Below, one piece after another: positions 26,100 through 35,963 of a DNA stretch of 64,000 nt (positions within the stretch are counted from its first letter, which is position 1; every line of letters starts with the position of its first letter). The notes below the pieces were generated by a model. That model was not told where the DNA came from. It worked only from the letters and a program-made list of their open reading frames with translations, and did no database searches. The DNA comes from Phascolomyces articulosus. Its lineage: Eukaryota > Mucoromycota > Mucoromycetes > Mucorales > Lichtheimiaceae. Position numbers and translations under genes: made by a program. The DNA lies in the NCBI GenBank assembly GCA_025677815.1, contig JAIXMP010000002.1, forward strand, positions 1,364,001-1,428,000, written 5' to 3'.

Positions 26100-27563
26100 C
26101 ATACATACTAGGCGGTTCAAGAAGCCCTGGCTGAATGTCCCCCAGATAGGCATTTGATCATTGCCTCCACCAACAAAGCAGTAGATAACTGTAAGTTTTT
26201 ATCACTTTTATTTGATTAATTATATTAAACCATCACATCCGTTTACTAATACTATGGATATGATAGTTATTGTCAATGTGCACAACAAACCATCTCAACC
26301 ACTGCATGATGTAAATACTATCCTTGCCGAAATTGAGGAACAATTACGTACGCGTACGGCACCAACAGAGAGTATTCTGGTAAATGAAGAAATATAGTTT
26401 AAAGATATATAAAATACTCTCGATACTAAGCTTTACTAAAACACACACACACACACACCCCTATACATATATAGCTTGAAAAAGAGTATCTCCAAGTAGC
26501 ATGGATTAAAAATTTTTACGATCTGGCTCGAAAAGTAGCAAGTGAAGCGAGAAAACTATGGTAAGACTCGAAAAGTTTCATTATTTATTTTGACAACTGA
26601 AAACCATCTACTTTTTATTTTATAAACAAAAAATTTAACATCCACCGATCATATAATGTCTAAAAAAGGTTTACCTATTCTGATGAGGAAAAAGTTTCCC
26701 TCGCACCAAGAATTGGCCGAAATGCTTCAAATGCAAATACCCATCATAAAAATAGAGGTGCAAGAACAAAAAATGCTCCCCCACGTGTTCCACACACTGC
26801 TGGCTCCAGTGCAAGCCATGCACGTCAAATACAATATGATCAACGGCTCTCCCAACCTCCTGTCCCAATGCAACCACAATCCGTACCAGAACCATCGATC
26901 CATCGCCCGGATGAATTGCCGCATGCAAATGATTTATCCAATCAATCCAATCAGCAGCTTTTTGAGGGTATGCACCCATCCCGAGCAGCTGCACTTGGAT
27001 TGACTGATATATCCCCACCTTCTTCATCCGTGGCACAATCGAATGGTCATCATGGTCTGCAAGCGGACAGTGAACAAGACAAGACAGCACCTTTGAAGTC
27101 GCCACTTAAGAATTTGAAGATTCAACCTTCAGTTGTAGTTCCTTCTGTACCAGTGACAAGTCTTCCCATGGTTACTCCCGTTCCTGTATTACCTCCACCA
27201 CCACAAGTTCTGCGTCCTGATATGTTTCAATCAAGGATCCCTGACAATGTTCAACCGCCACCACAAAAAAATGTATACCAGGATCCAATGAATCAATATC
27301 AGATACCTTCTTCTTCTACATTGCCAGGTTCAGTGACCGTACCTCTTGTTCTTTCTCCTCAAAAGAATCACCAAAGCAATGAACAACAACAACAACAGCA
27401 TGTTTCGAACAAGCGACAACTTTCTCAAAAAGAGCAATCATCACAAAATAGCAAAAAACAAAAAACACAAGAAAAAAGTGAACAAAATCAAAATTCAGTG
27501 GGTAGATCAAGTGGATGGAGTAATCCAGTGAGCAAGTGGGTGAACAAGATGTTTGGACGTTAG
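22730..27563 (+). CDS. Unrecognised protein with three tandem RNase H-like pseudo-enzyme units
   Basis: I do not recognise this gene. Nineteen exons (22730-22745, 22855-22958, 23059-23235, 23333-23411, 23510-23628, 23749-23831, 23937-24214, 24290-24423, 24511-24687, 24803-24881, 24975-25081, 25173-25255, 25368-25540, 25625-25740, 25833-26012, 26112-26190, 26267-26379, 26475-26560, 26669-27563) give 1025 residues. Three units, about 6-193, 286-479 and 537-728, share one order: a charged helix, a strand ending in S(T/V)D, GGY(S/G), a GT..F.L.AV helix, a strand ending (R/T)NHA or TNKA, and a C-terminal helix like LARKVASEARKL. The order matches RNase H1 strands and helices, but of the four acidic catalytic positions only the first Asp is kept. 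Linkers and a 300-residue tail are Gln/Pro/Ser-rich and likely disordered; the tail ends in KWVNKMFGR. The start at 22730 is preferred over ATG 22845 because it gives a phase-1 intron at the head of unit 1, as in units 2 and 3. Confidence 0.75.
26067..26097. repeat. (AT)n microsatellite in intron
   Basis: About 15 AT units within the intron at 26013-26111 of the RNase H-like repeat gene. Confidence 0.85.
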
Positions 27564-27820
27564 TAAACTATTTGTATAGCCATAAGAAGCTATCAAAAAA
27601 AAGTTTTCTGAGAAGTTGTAGTTATTAGTTTGTTAAATAGTGTTAATTAGTTAGTTTTTTTTTTCAATATTGAGACCTTAAATACATCATGATTTATCTA
27701 CACCACATTGGTGAGGGAGTTTTTACCCTAAAAAATCACTATAGACTGTTAAATATTTGAGATACAAACAAAAAGAAATGATAGGCAACGTCATTTTAAT
27801 ATCGCCAGTATGTATATATA
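27564..27820. other. 3' flank of RNase H-like repeat gene
   Basis: AT-rich with T-runs near 27655 that fit a 3' UTR. No gene is seen. Confidence 0.4.
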
Positions 27821-28672
27821 ATGACAGAATCTGGAGAAATAATCCAACAAAGCCACATTCTCGCTTTGGTATTAGATGACAACAAGAATGAAATGACGCG
27901 GTATACGAAAAAAGTTCACAAAGTATCAAAGCACCCTTCAAAACATAATCATTCGTTGAATTTAAAGTTAATGGATAGTGAACCAAAGATGACCCGAATT
28001 GCGAGATTTTATCAAGTTCAAGGGGTATCCCTACGAGCTTCTAATGTCATTTGATAAATAACTTACGTTGTATTTGGCAAAGCTACAACAAACATAGTAT
28101 ATTTCGATTTTTTTCTTACTTTTTCCCACATCCTAATGTATCCAAGCTCATTTAATTTTTATACTTTAAAATGGATGATAAAATAAGAGATTTTGACGGG
28201 TTATCACTTGGGTGCACCATACTACTATATACAACATGCAGCTTTATATAATTATTATATATATATATATGGGAATATTAGTTTGAATATACCGTATAAT
28301 ATACTATCATTTGACATGGATATCAATCATCCTTTTGATAAATTCTATGTATAACATGATGTGCATACGTAACAATGCTTTTTTGTCTACTATTACAGCT
28401 GATAAAAAAAAAAAGAATGCTACACTGCCCAAATAATTTCCTCCTTTTACAATATAGGAAATAGGATTTTCAACAAAATGTGTGTTCTGCAACAAAAATC
28501 CTGGAAATCCCAATCAGTTGCAAAATCCCAAGGGGGAATGGGATCCGCTGTCCATTGGAGATAGAGATAGAACGACCTCAAGTACTTTTGTTTTCAAACG
28601 CTATTAAATTATGCACAACCCCTTTTTGTAAAAAGTACACATCCAAAGCTGTCCATACAGGTGATTTTTGAT
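27821..28672 (+). pseudogene. Decayed gene fragment with zinc-ribbon-like cysteine pairs
   Basis: An open frame at 27821-28054 (77 residues, no recognised domain) is followed after a gap by a block from about 28457. There, an acceptor-like TATAG precedes a frame with C-V-F-C-N-K-N-P-G (from 28479) and then GEWDPLSIGDRDRT, ending at a stop near 28604. In the next frame, LCTTPFCKKYTSKAVHTGDF (stop about 28670) supplies a second Cys pair. The two halves read as one zinc-ribbon-like domain interrupted by a single-base frame change. A transposase of the IS605/Fanzor type, whose C-terminal ribbon also has two Cys pairs, is one possibility. The RDxN motif expected after such a ribbon is not seen, so this is only a hypothesis. 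Whether the upstream frame belongs to the same gene is unknown. Confidence 0.35.
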
Positions 28673-30711
28673 GGAGAACGAAATCTATCATCAGTTAGTT
28701 AGCTTAAGAACATATTCATTGACAAGTCAAGTAATACAGGAAGCCATATTTACAACCTGATGGATTTAAGAACAAAAATGTTTGAAGGTAATCCTTAGTG
28801 AACTCTATTACATACTTACTGATTGTCGCTCCATTATATGATGTGAAGTTGACTGTCAATAAGAATCTATCTATCGCTGCTAATATTATAATTATTAAAA
28901 AACCGAGCTTTTTTTTGGCGCACGATCCAACAATCACACAACCGATATCCTTTTGAAGAAATTATGATGCAATCTTCTGTTGTTCCTGTTGTTGTTATTG
29001 AAACAAAAAGTCCGACTAATTCCAACTCATATTTTATTAAATGCTTTCATCGTACATGTAGACTAGACAATTCTACTCGTCATGAACACTCAATTGTTTT
29101 ATTTTAGTGCGTGTTAGGCACTACTGCAACTGATTTCAATTTGTGATACTTATCAAATAATCATCATCTAATTATATAATAATAATAATAATAAACCCTG
29201 TTACTCCTATATTTTATTATATTATTTTACCAAAACCTACCTCCCTCCTTCCCTCCTCCTCCATCAAACATGATCAACATTATCTATTGTTTGTTATTTA
29301 AAATAATATAAAGAAATCCAACTTTGCATTTAGTTGTTGTAAATCTTTCATAGAAAATAGATCATCTTCTCTAACAACGACAGTGATTTTTAATAAAATA
29401 AAAATTCTGACTTTTTTTTCTTCTATTAATCTCCTGCACAGATTTTTATAGACACGACACTAAATGCGTAAGAATATTATTAAATATCGACTTATTCGAT
29501 AACACCTCATGGAAATCTACAATATATTAATTGGTATCATGAGTCTACCTTCTGTATTCAGTGGGTTAAACTTTTATTTTTGTTTAAAAATAGTAGTTTC
29601 TTCACCATAAATAATAAACACTTTCGACGTATAACATATATAAATAGAAATTTTTCTAATTTATACACATTATTTATGTACGTGCACGTATGTCCTACAT
29701 CCATCTATCTATCGTGTGGATAAAAAATTATTGTGATTTTATCTACTTTTTTTTCATGATAATGAATTCATTATTCTCGATATTGATTCTTCTCTGATGC
29801 TTGATGATTCAGGGGAGAGAAAGAGATTTGTATAATAATAGTAACAACAATAGATACTATAAACTAGAGGAACCAAGGGAGAGAGAGAACCTTATAGAAT
29901 TCGTTTATTGAACAACTGGGGACTGGGATTCATTTTTTTTAGTGGGGAAGTAATACGTGAACTATTCATTGTAAAATAAGATTGTGTAACAAATATGTTT
30001 AAATGGTAACAAATGTCATTTTTCAAAATTAAAGTTTTAAATGATAATTTAATTATTTATACAATAAATAATCAAAGAAAGTAATCGAACCTTTTTTTTT
30101 TCAAACTAAACTTTAAATAACTTTTATATGGGTCTAAAATAATCATCATGATAATTATCCTATACATAAATCAAATCATTCACCTTTTTGTAATACACAC
30201 ATTTTTGTTTTTGGTCAAAAAATCAGATTTAGATGGGTGTTGAGTTGTTCGTTGTTATTTTTAATATATAGATAAAGAAAAATCATGTACAAAATTAAAC
30301 TATTTATATATAGATATATACTAAAAGTGAAAACTTTTCATCAAGAAAAAAAATCAAATTACACGATAATAATAAAATGGTATATGTGAGAGAATGATGG
30401 GGGATGGGATGAATGCTAAAAAGTAATAAAATGAAACAAAAGGAGAATGAATATTTTTTAGGGGAATAATAGGAAGTAATAACAGTAATAATAATAGTAA
30501 TAGTAATAGTAATAATATAAGTATATATAAAGTAGTATAAATTAGTATAAATATATATATTTATATATTTATATATATTTAAAATGCCTTGTTCACAGTT
30601 CTTCTTGGTTGCCTGCATGAGGAAAACTAGTAGATAATGGTTCAACAAAAAAAATATAAATCAGCATATTATCCTTCTCCCTCCCCCCCCCAATTTGTAC
30701 AAGTGGGAAAC
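28673..30711. other. AT-rich region without supported genes
   Basis: No coding region is supported on either strand. Features are a (TAA)n run near 29178-29193, a pyrimidine-rich patch at 29238-29270, and the presumed 3' UTR or possible last exon of the CLIP gene on the minus strand near its right edge. Confidence 0.45.
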
Positions 30712-33417
30712 TCATGAGCAGTAATAGCGGGGACATACCTGAGAAGAGGGCATGGGTGGAATGTGATCTAATATAGAAGAGCATCCCATAAGATCATGAC
30801 CTGAAACCTGACACACTTCACAATAAGGGGTTTCATCATCTATATGTTGTTCTAACAAACTAGCAGTACGATGTAATGCAGTGAATGGTACAGGTGGTAC
30901 TGCTGCTACGGGTGGTGGTAATCTTGGAGGAGAAGGTGTAGCAGCAGTAGAAGTCGTGGTAGTGGTTGTAGAAGAAGAAGAAGAAGAAGAAGGTGTGGTG
31001 GACATTTTTGCTGAAGATCCAGAATAAGTTGATGTTGTCGTCATGGAAGAAGCAATACTTCGAATCGACGTTGTCGCCGTCATTTTTCTACGTTGACCAG
31101 CAATCGAACCTTGATGTTCAGTCAATAATCGATGAACGGCTTTACGTTCATGATCTAACGCTTCCAATAAATCGGCTTCTTTAAAAATCTTGGCTTCAAT
31201 CAAACTTTCCAATTCAGCAATATCTCGGTTCAATGTAATGATATGACGACGATGATGTTCGGTTGCTAAACTATGCTCCTGGCGTACTTCATCCAATAAT
31301 CGCTGGGTCTCAGTCAGTTGAATCTGCAGTTGCTGTTCAGGGATAGACGCAAGCCCCATGGGTGTGGGTGGTAATGCCTTGACACGATCCTGTAAAAGTT
31401 GATATTCAGTATGAGATGCTTGGACTGACTCCTGCAGCAATGTACATTCTTTTTCAAGTTGTTCATGTTCCGTCCGTAATGTTTGATGGGATTGTTTTTC
31501 ATGATCCAAATCTTTTTCTAAATCCATCTTCTGAGTCCGTAACGTTTCATTTTCTTCTCGACAAGTATGATGGAATTGTTTTTCTTCTTTGAGCATTTGT
31601 TCCAATCGTTCAATATGATGTCGATTCGTTTCTTGTTGTTCCGTATGGTCTTGAATCAACTGGGTTCGTTCCACTTGAGTATATTCCGTCAAAACCGTTT
31701 CCGCGTCCTCTTTGGCCAATTTTAAACGATCCCGTTCATTTTCAAGGGCTTGAATTCTTGCATGCGCTTGAGCCAATTTCGCCGTATGGCGTTTCATATC
31801 AGATTCATGTTTTTGTGTGGCTCCTTCATATAATTCAATGGTTTCCATGCCTGCTCTCTTTAATTCTTCCACAGTCTGTTCTAATTCTTTGACTCGGTGT
31901 TTGTACGACAAGGTAATATCAGTATTACTATTCAATGCAGCCGTCATTTCTGCTAGTTTTGTTTCGAGATCCGTGCGAACGTGCTCGTGTTCTTGACAAT
32001 GGAAACATGCTTTTGTACTATTTGGAAAATTCGTTTCTGGAGGAGACGTAGAACTAGGGTGAGAGGAAGCAAGGTCAATTTCCTTTTTGGAGAGCGAAAA
32101 AAAGGATTCTCCTTCTCCTACTACAACTTCTCCTCTTTCATTTTTACCATGATTGTTGCTGCTGTCAAGCATCATGGTATTATTAGATATGAGATGATGT
32201 TGTTGTTGGTGTGATTGGAATTTATCCATAGGGTGTCCTTGTTCATCCTGAAGTGGATGATGATGCATGACAGAAGGGGGGATAGTACTACTATTAGTAG
32301 TAGAATCTATGATAGGATCCAGTCCTTCATGCTGCATTGGTGTGGTTGGGGTAATTTCGGGTGAAGGGATACCACTTGTTTTAGGTGATACGGATAATGG
32401 ATGCCGAGATCGTTTTTGATGATATTGATTTGGAGGAGATGTGTGATAATGATGTGGTGATTGTGAAGAAGATGAAGTTGAAGAGGAAGAGGGTAATGGA
32501 GGGGGTTGTTGTTGTGGTTGTTGACGTGTTGTGGTTATACATGGTAAAGAAGTTTGTTTTGCAAGTGTTTTTTTCTTTCGTAATTTAGGTGATGAAGGTG
32601 AAGTTGGATTACTGCGTTGTTGCTGTTGTGTACGACAACATGAGACTTTATTCGATAACACAAAAATACCAGTTTTTGGTGGACAAGTAAAATATCGTAT
32701 GCTATTAAAATAATTAAAATATAATTTAGATTGATTATTACTATTATTCATATCGAGTAATAAAAAAAATCAGTTTATATTTTTATTTTCTACAACTACG
32801 TGATACATTATGATTATGATTTTGATCAGGAGAAAGAAGGGTGAAGAGAAATATCAAACTTGTTTTTCCGAGAGAGAGAGAGAGAGAGAAAGTCTTATTT
32901 ACCTATCGACAGAACCATCATTTTTACCAGTACCTGGTTGATCTAATTCAATACCGGCCCAAACACCTGATTTAAATTGTGTTGTTCCCAAGAAACGTAA
33001 AGTGCCTTTTAATTTCAATGTATCTACACTGACTCGTTGATCTATCCATAGATTCCGCTGTTGTGCTTCTTCTTTTTCATGAACTGAAGGTAAAGAACTA
33101 CGAGGAGTAGATAAAGTCGTTTGTATTGAACTTGTTGTAGAAGAGATTGAAAATCGAGGCACTCCATAATGATGATGATTTGTGTTGTTATTGTGATAAG
33201 TAGGTGTATCAATAAAAGTCAATTCGTCATCACCCGAAGAATCAGACATGCGTGAACGAGAAGGTTGTATACGAGTGGTTGATTTAGAACCTGTCATGGG
33301 GGTAGGTAAACGTAATGGATGTCGAGAACGTAATACATCGTGGGATGCTTGTCTTGCAAGCCTCATGTTACGAATGGTTTCACTTTTACTTGTCGGACTG
33401 TCAGGTATTCTTGACAT
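30712..33417 (-). CDS. CLIP-170-type microtubule plus-end protein (CAP-Gly, coiled coil, zinc knuckle)
   Basis: CLIP-170/Bik1/Tip1 proteins track growing microtubule plus ends. Two exons (33417-32903 and 32701-30712 on the minus strand) give 834 residues. A Ser/Thr/Arg-rich basic N-terminus leads to one CAP-Gly domain at about residues 140-195: LKGTLRFLGTTQFKSGVWAG, GKNDGSV, then IRYFTCPPKTGIFVLSNKV. The intron splits this domain. Low-complexity Gln/Pro/His sequence follows, then a long coiled coil at about 415-720. The C-terminus has a CLIP zinc knuckle, C-x2-C-x4-H-x4-C (799-812, YCEVCQVSGHDLMGC). Two features differ from animal CLIP-170: one CAP-Gly and one knuckle. The end is uncertain: a good GTATGT donor at 30738 could splice to a last exon near 30625-30590. 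The frames tried there did not give a second knuckle. Confidence 0.88.
32874..32890. repeat. (GA)n tract in CLIP intron
   Basis: Short GA dinucleotide run inside the single intron (32702-32902) of the CLIP gene, close to its donor. Confidence 0.7.
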
Positions 33418-34784
33418 GAAGAAAGTTATTATAATAAAATAAAAAAAAAATAAAAAAGAAAGAAAGAAAAAAAAAAGATATAAGAAAAAAAAAGAGAAAA
33501 AAGAAAAAAAGATAAAGATAGGGGGTGGGTGGGGGAGAGGTATCGACTTGATACAGTTAAACTATATCGCCTAATATCACACACTTATACATACACATAC
33601 GTAGTAAAGTAAGAAACAACCAAAAGGAGTAGATTAAAGTGTGTCACTATGTTCCTATAGATCATGTCATGCACTCATATTGTGTTTTCCTTTTGTGGTC
33701 TAAACGCCCTTCAACTTAAAAGGTAAATCCTTTTTATTCTTTACGATATAATAAAATCAATATAAATAATTGATAATAATAATAATGATGATGATGATGA
33801 TCTATCAAATCAATAAAAGTGACAAATTTGAAAAAAGAATTCAATACAACAAATAATATTAAACAACAAACGAGACGACAAAAGAAGATCTCGATTTATT
33901 TTAATAACTTTAAGTTATAAAATAACAATAAAGAATTTTATATTAATGGCTATCTATTTTTGTTTCTTCTATCAGTTACTGTGTCACCTAAAAAACCATA
34001 AACATATTTTATAACCCATCTTTTTATGTTATATTATATATTATCCTCGGTTACTTCTAGAGCCTCTTTGTAGATTTCAAAGTAACAACCTTATAAAATT
34101 GTTATAATCGATATAAAAAAAAGAATAGAAGGGAGGAGGGGGTATTGAGATAAAAAGTCATGGATGAAAGAGTTGGGGGGTGAAAATGAAAGGTGGGATG
34201 ATTTTTTAGAAAAGGGGGGGAGATGAAGAATAAGGAATATCTTTCTAGCAGCCAAGCCAAACAGTCTACTACTACACATGTAATAAATTTCATCCGAAAG
34301 CAGAACAAAAAGATGTATGTGTCGGTGTTTTTTTTAGGGTGTGGGATAATTTAATTTGATTGGTTCTTCTATTCACCTCATATTTCAACTCATAAAACCC
34401 TCGTTGACGAATTTCTTTCTCTTTCTTTTTCTTTTTTTCAACACCTTTTCTTTTTTTTATAACCTTTTTAAAATATATATGTTGATACCTGATATATAAA
34501 CATATACTTCTTTAACCACACTCACACAACCCTTTTCACTTCGTCTTCTATCAACATATTTTCCTCTTTTTTCCATCCCTCTTTTTTTTACGCTATAATA
34601 TAAAAAAAAAACCAAAAAAAAACTTCTTTTGTTTTATATTCACACTTCTTTTACTTTTCTTATACATAGTTTTTTTTTGTTTTGTTTTTACTTGTTTTTC
34701 CCTTTTTTATATTTCAACAACACACCTTTTTTTTATATCACTCCTCCCCCTTCATCTCATCTTTTATTTTCATAATAACTCAAG
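33418..34784. other. Divergent promoter region between CLIP and Edc1-like genes
   Basis: No gene is supported. The region separates two divergently transcribed genes. It has purine tracts near 33440-33540 (pyrimidine on the CLIP strand) and long pyrimidine tracts with a TATAATATAAAA-like element at 34593-34606 ahead of the plus-strand gene. Confidence 0.5.
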
Positions 34785-35963
34785 ATGGCAAACAACAATA
34801 ATAATAACAAAGCTCTCATTCCTCGTCCAAAGAATAATACACTTACTACTACTTCTACTACCACCAAGTCCACTTCTACCTTTTCAAAGTCTCAAGGAAA
34901 GCCTCAACAACAACGTCATTACAATAACAACAACTCGGTAAACCATAACAAGAAAAAAAATAATAACAATAACAATAAAAAGAATACCGCAGTTTCATCC
35001 GATGTTGTAGAAGCGCAGTCATCCAAACCCAATAACAACAACAAGAAGCAAGATTGGAAGAATAATAACCAACTTTACAAGTCATCTAAATTTAATCATA
35101 ACAATCAACAACAACAACAACAACTTTCCTCTCGTCATTCTCAACATTATCACCAACAACAATATCATAATCATCAACATCATACTCAACAACGTCGTCA
35201 AGTCATGCCTGCTAAAGCTCGTCGAGTAGAACGTAAAAAAGATATTGCTTCTATTCAAGATGCTTTGCAAAAGTCTCAAGTCGATCTTTTGAGTACAAGT
35301 CCAGTCTCTAGTTCTGGTGAGTCCGAAAATGATTCGGATAGTGGCTTTCAAAGGTATTTATTATTATTTTCTTTATCCTTACTCCCTTTCCAAAACCCTC
35401 CTCTCCTTCCATCCTTTTTCCAACCCTCCCCATCATTTAAACGATATATATATATATACCCCTTCTACATGATCTGTTCTTTTTTATATATAAAAGAAAA
35501 TGGATTTGTCTACTACTACTACTACTCCCCTTTTAAGAAAAAAAAAAGCTCCTTTTTAAACTTATACAAATTTTTTTATTTTTCCCTTAAAAAAAAAAGC
35601 CGCCGACGTAATCGCCGTTCAAGCAATGATGGCCAAGTGTATTGTGGTCCTTGCTTTAGTAATGCACCTGCACCCAGTGCTTTACCCATGCCACCTTCCT
35701 TTTCTACTCAACAACAACAATCTCATTCGATGGATCATGATGGCATGTTTATGATGGATGATTTACAACAACAATCCAAAGAATTGATGAGTCTTTTGAT
35801 GCCTAGTCATCGTCTCCCTCAACCTACCACTTCTTCTTCTCCTCCTCCTTCTCTTCTTCTTTCCAATCATATTCCTCCAAGAATGCAAACCGCTCATAGT
35901 TTGGATAATGACCTTTCCGAGATTCAACGTGGATTACGTTCCATGCTCAAGATGTCGACTTAA
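34785..35963 (+). CDS. Asn/Gln-rich protein with an Edc1/PNRC-like decapping-activator motif
   Basis: Two exons, 34785-35353 and 35600-35963, give 310 residues. The 246-nt intron is a multiple of three and has no stop, so an unspliced reading of 392 residues is also open. Its translation (Tyr/Phe/Lys runs) and clean GTATTT...AAAAG borders argue that it is removed. Residues 1-190 are Asn/Gln/His/Lys-rich. Residues 204-224 read YCGPCFSNAPAPSALPMPPSF. This matches the pattern YAGxxFxxxPxPxxLPxPxF of Edc1/Edc2 and animal PNRC proteins, which bind the Dcp1 EVH1 domain through the Pro-rich part and stimulate Dcp2. The C-terminus has a predicted helix (LSEIQRGLRSMLKM) seen in some low-complexity fungal proteins. 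Function is inferred from one short motif plus the unstructured context; the second residue is Cys rather than the usual Ala. Confidence 0.65.
   Translation: MANNNNNNKALIPRPKNNTLTTTSTTTKSTSTFSKSQGKPQQQRHYNNNNSVNHNKKKNNNNNNKKNTAVSSDVVEAQSSKPNNNNKKQDWKNNNQLYKSSKFNHNNQQQQQQLSSRHSQHYHQQQYHNHQHHTQQRRQVMPAKARRVERKKDIASIQDALQKSQVDLLSTSPVSSSGESENDSDSGFQRYLLLFSLSLLPFQNPPLLPSFFQPSPSFKRYIYIYPFYMICSFLYIKENGFVYYYYYSPFKKKKSSFLNLYKFFYFSLKKKSRRRNRRSSNDGQVYCGPCFSNAPAPSALPMPPSFSTQQQQSHSMDHDGMFMMDDLQQQSKELMSLLMPSHRLPQPTTSSSPPPSLLLSNHIPPRMQTAHSLDNDLSEIQRGLRSMLKMST

Noticed and set aside
34785..35963. Single 392-residue ORF for the Edc1-like gene
   Set aside because: The middle 82 residues are Tyr/Phe/Lys runs from T- and A-rich DNA bounded by good splice sites, so the two-exon, 310-residue model is preferred.
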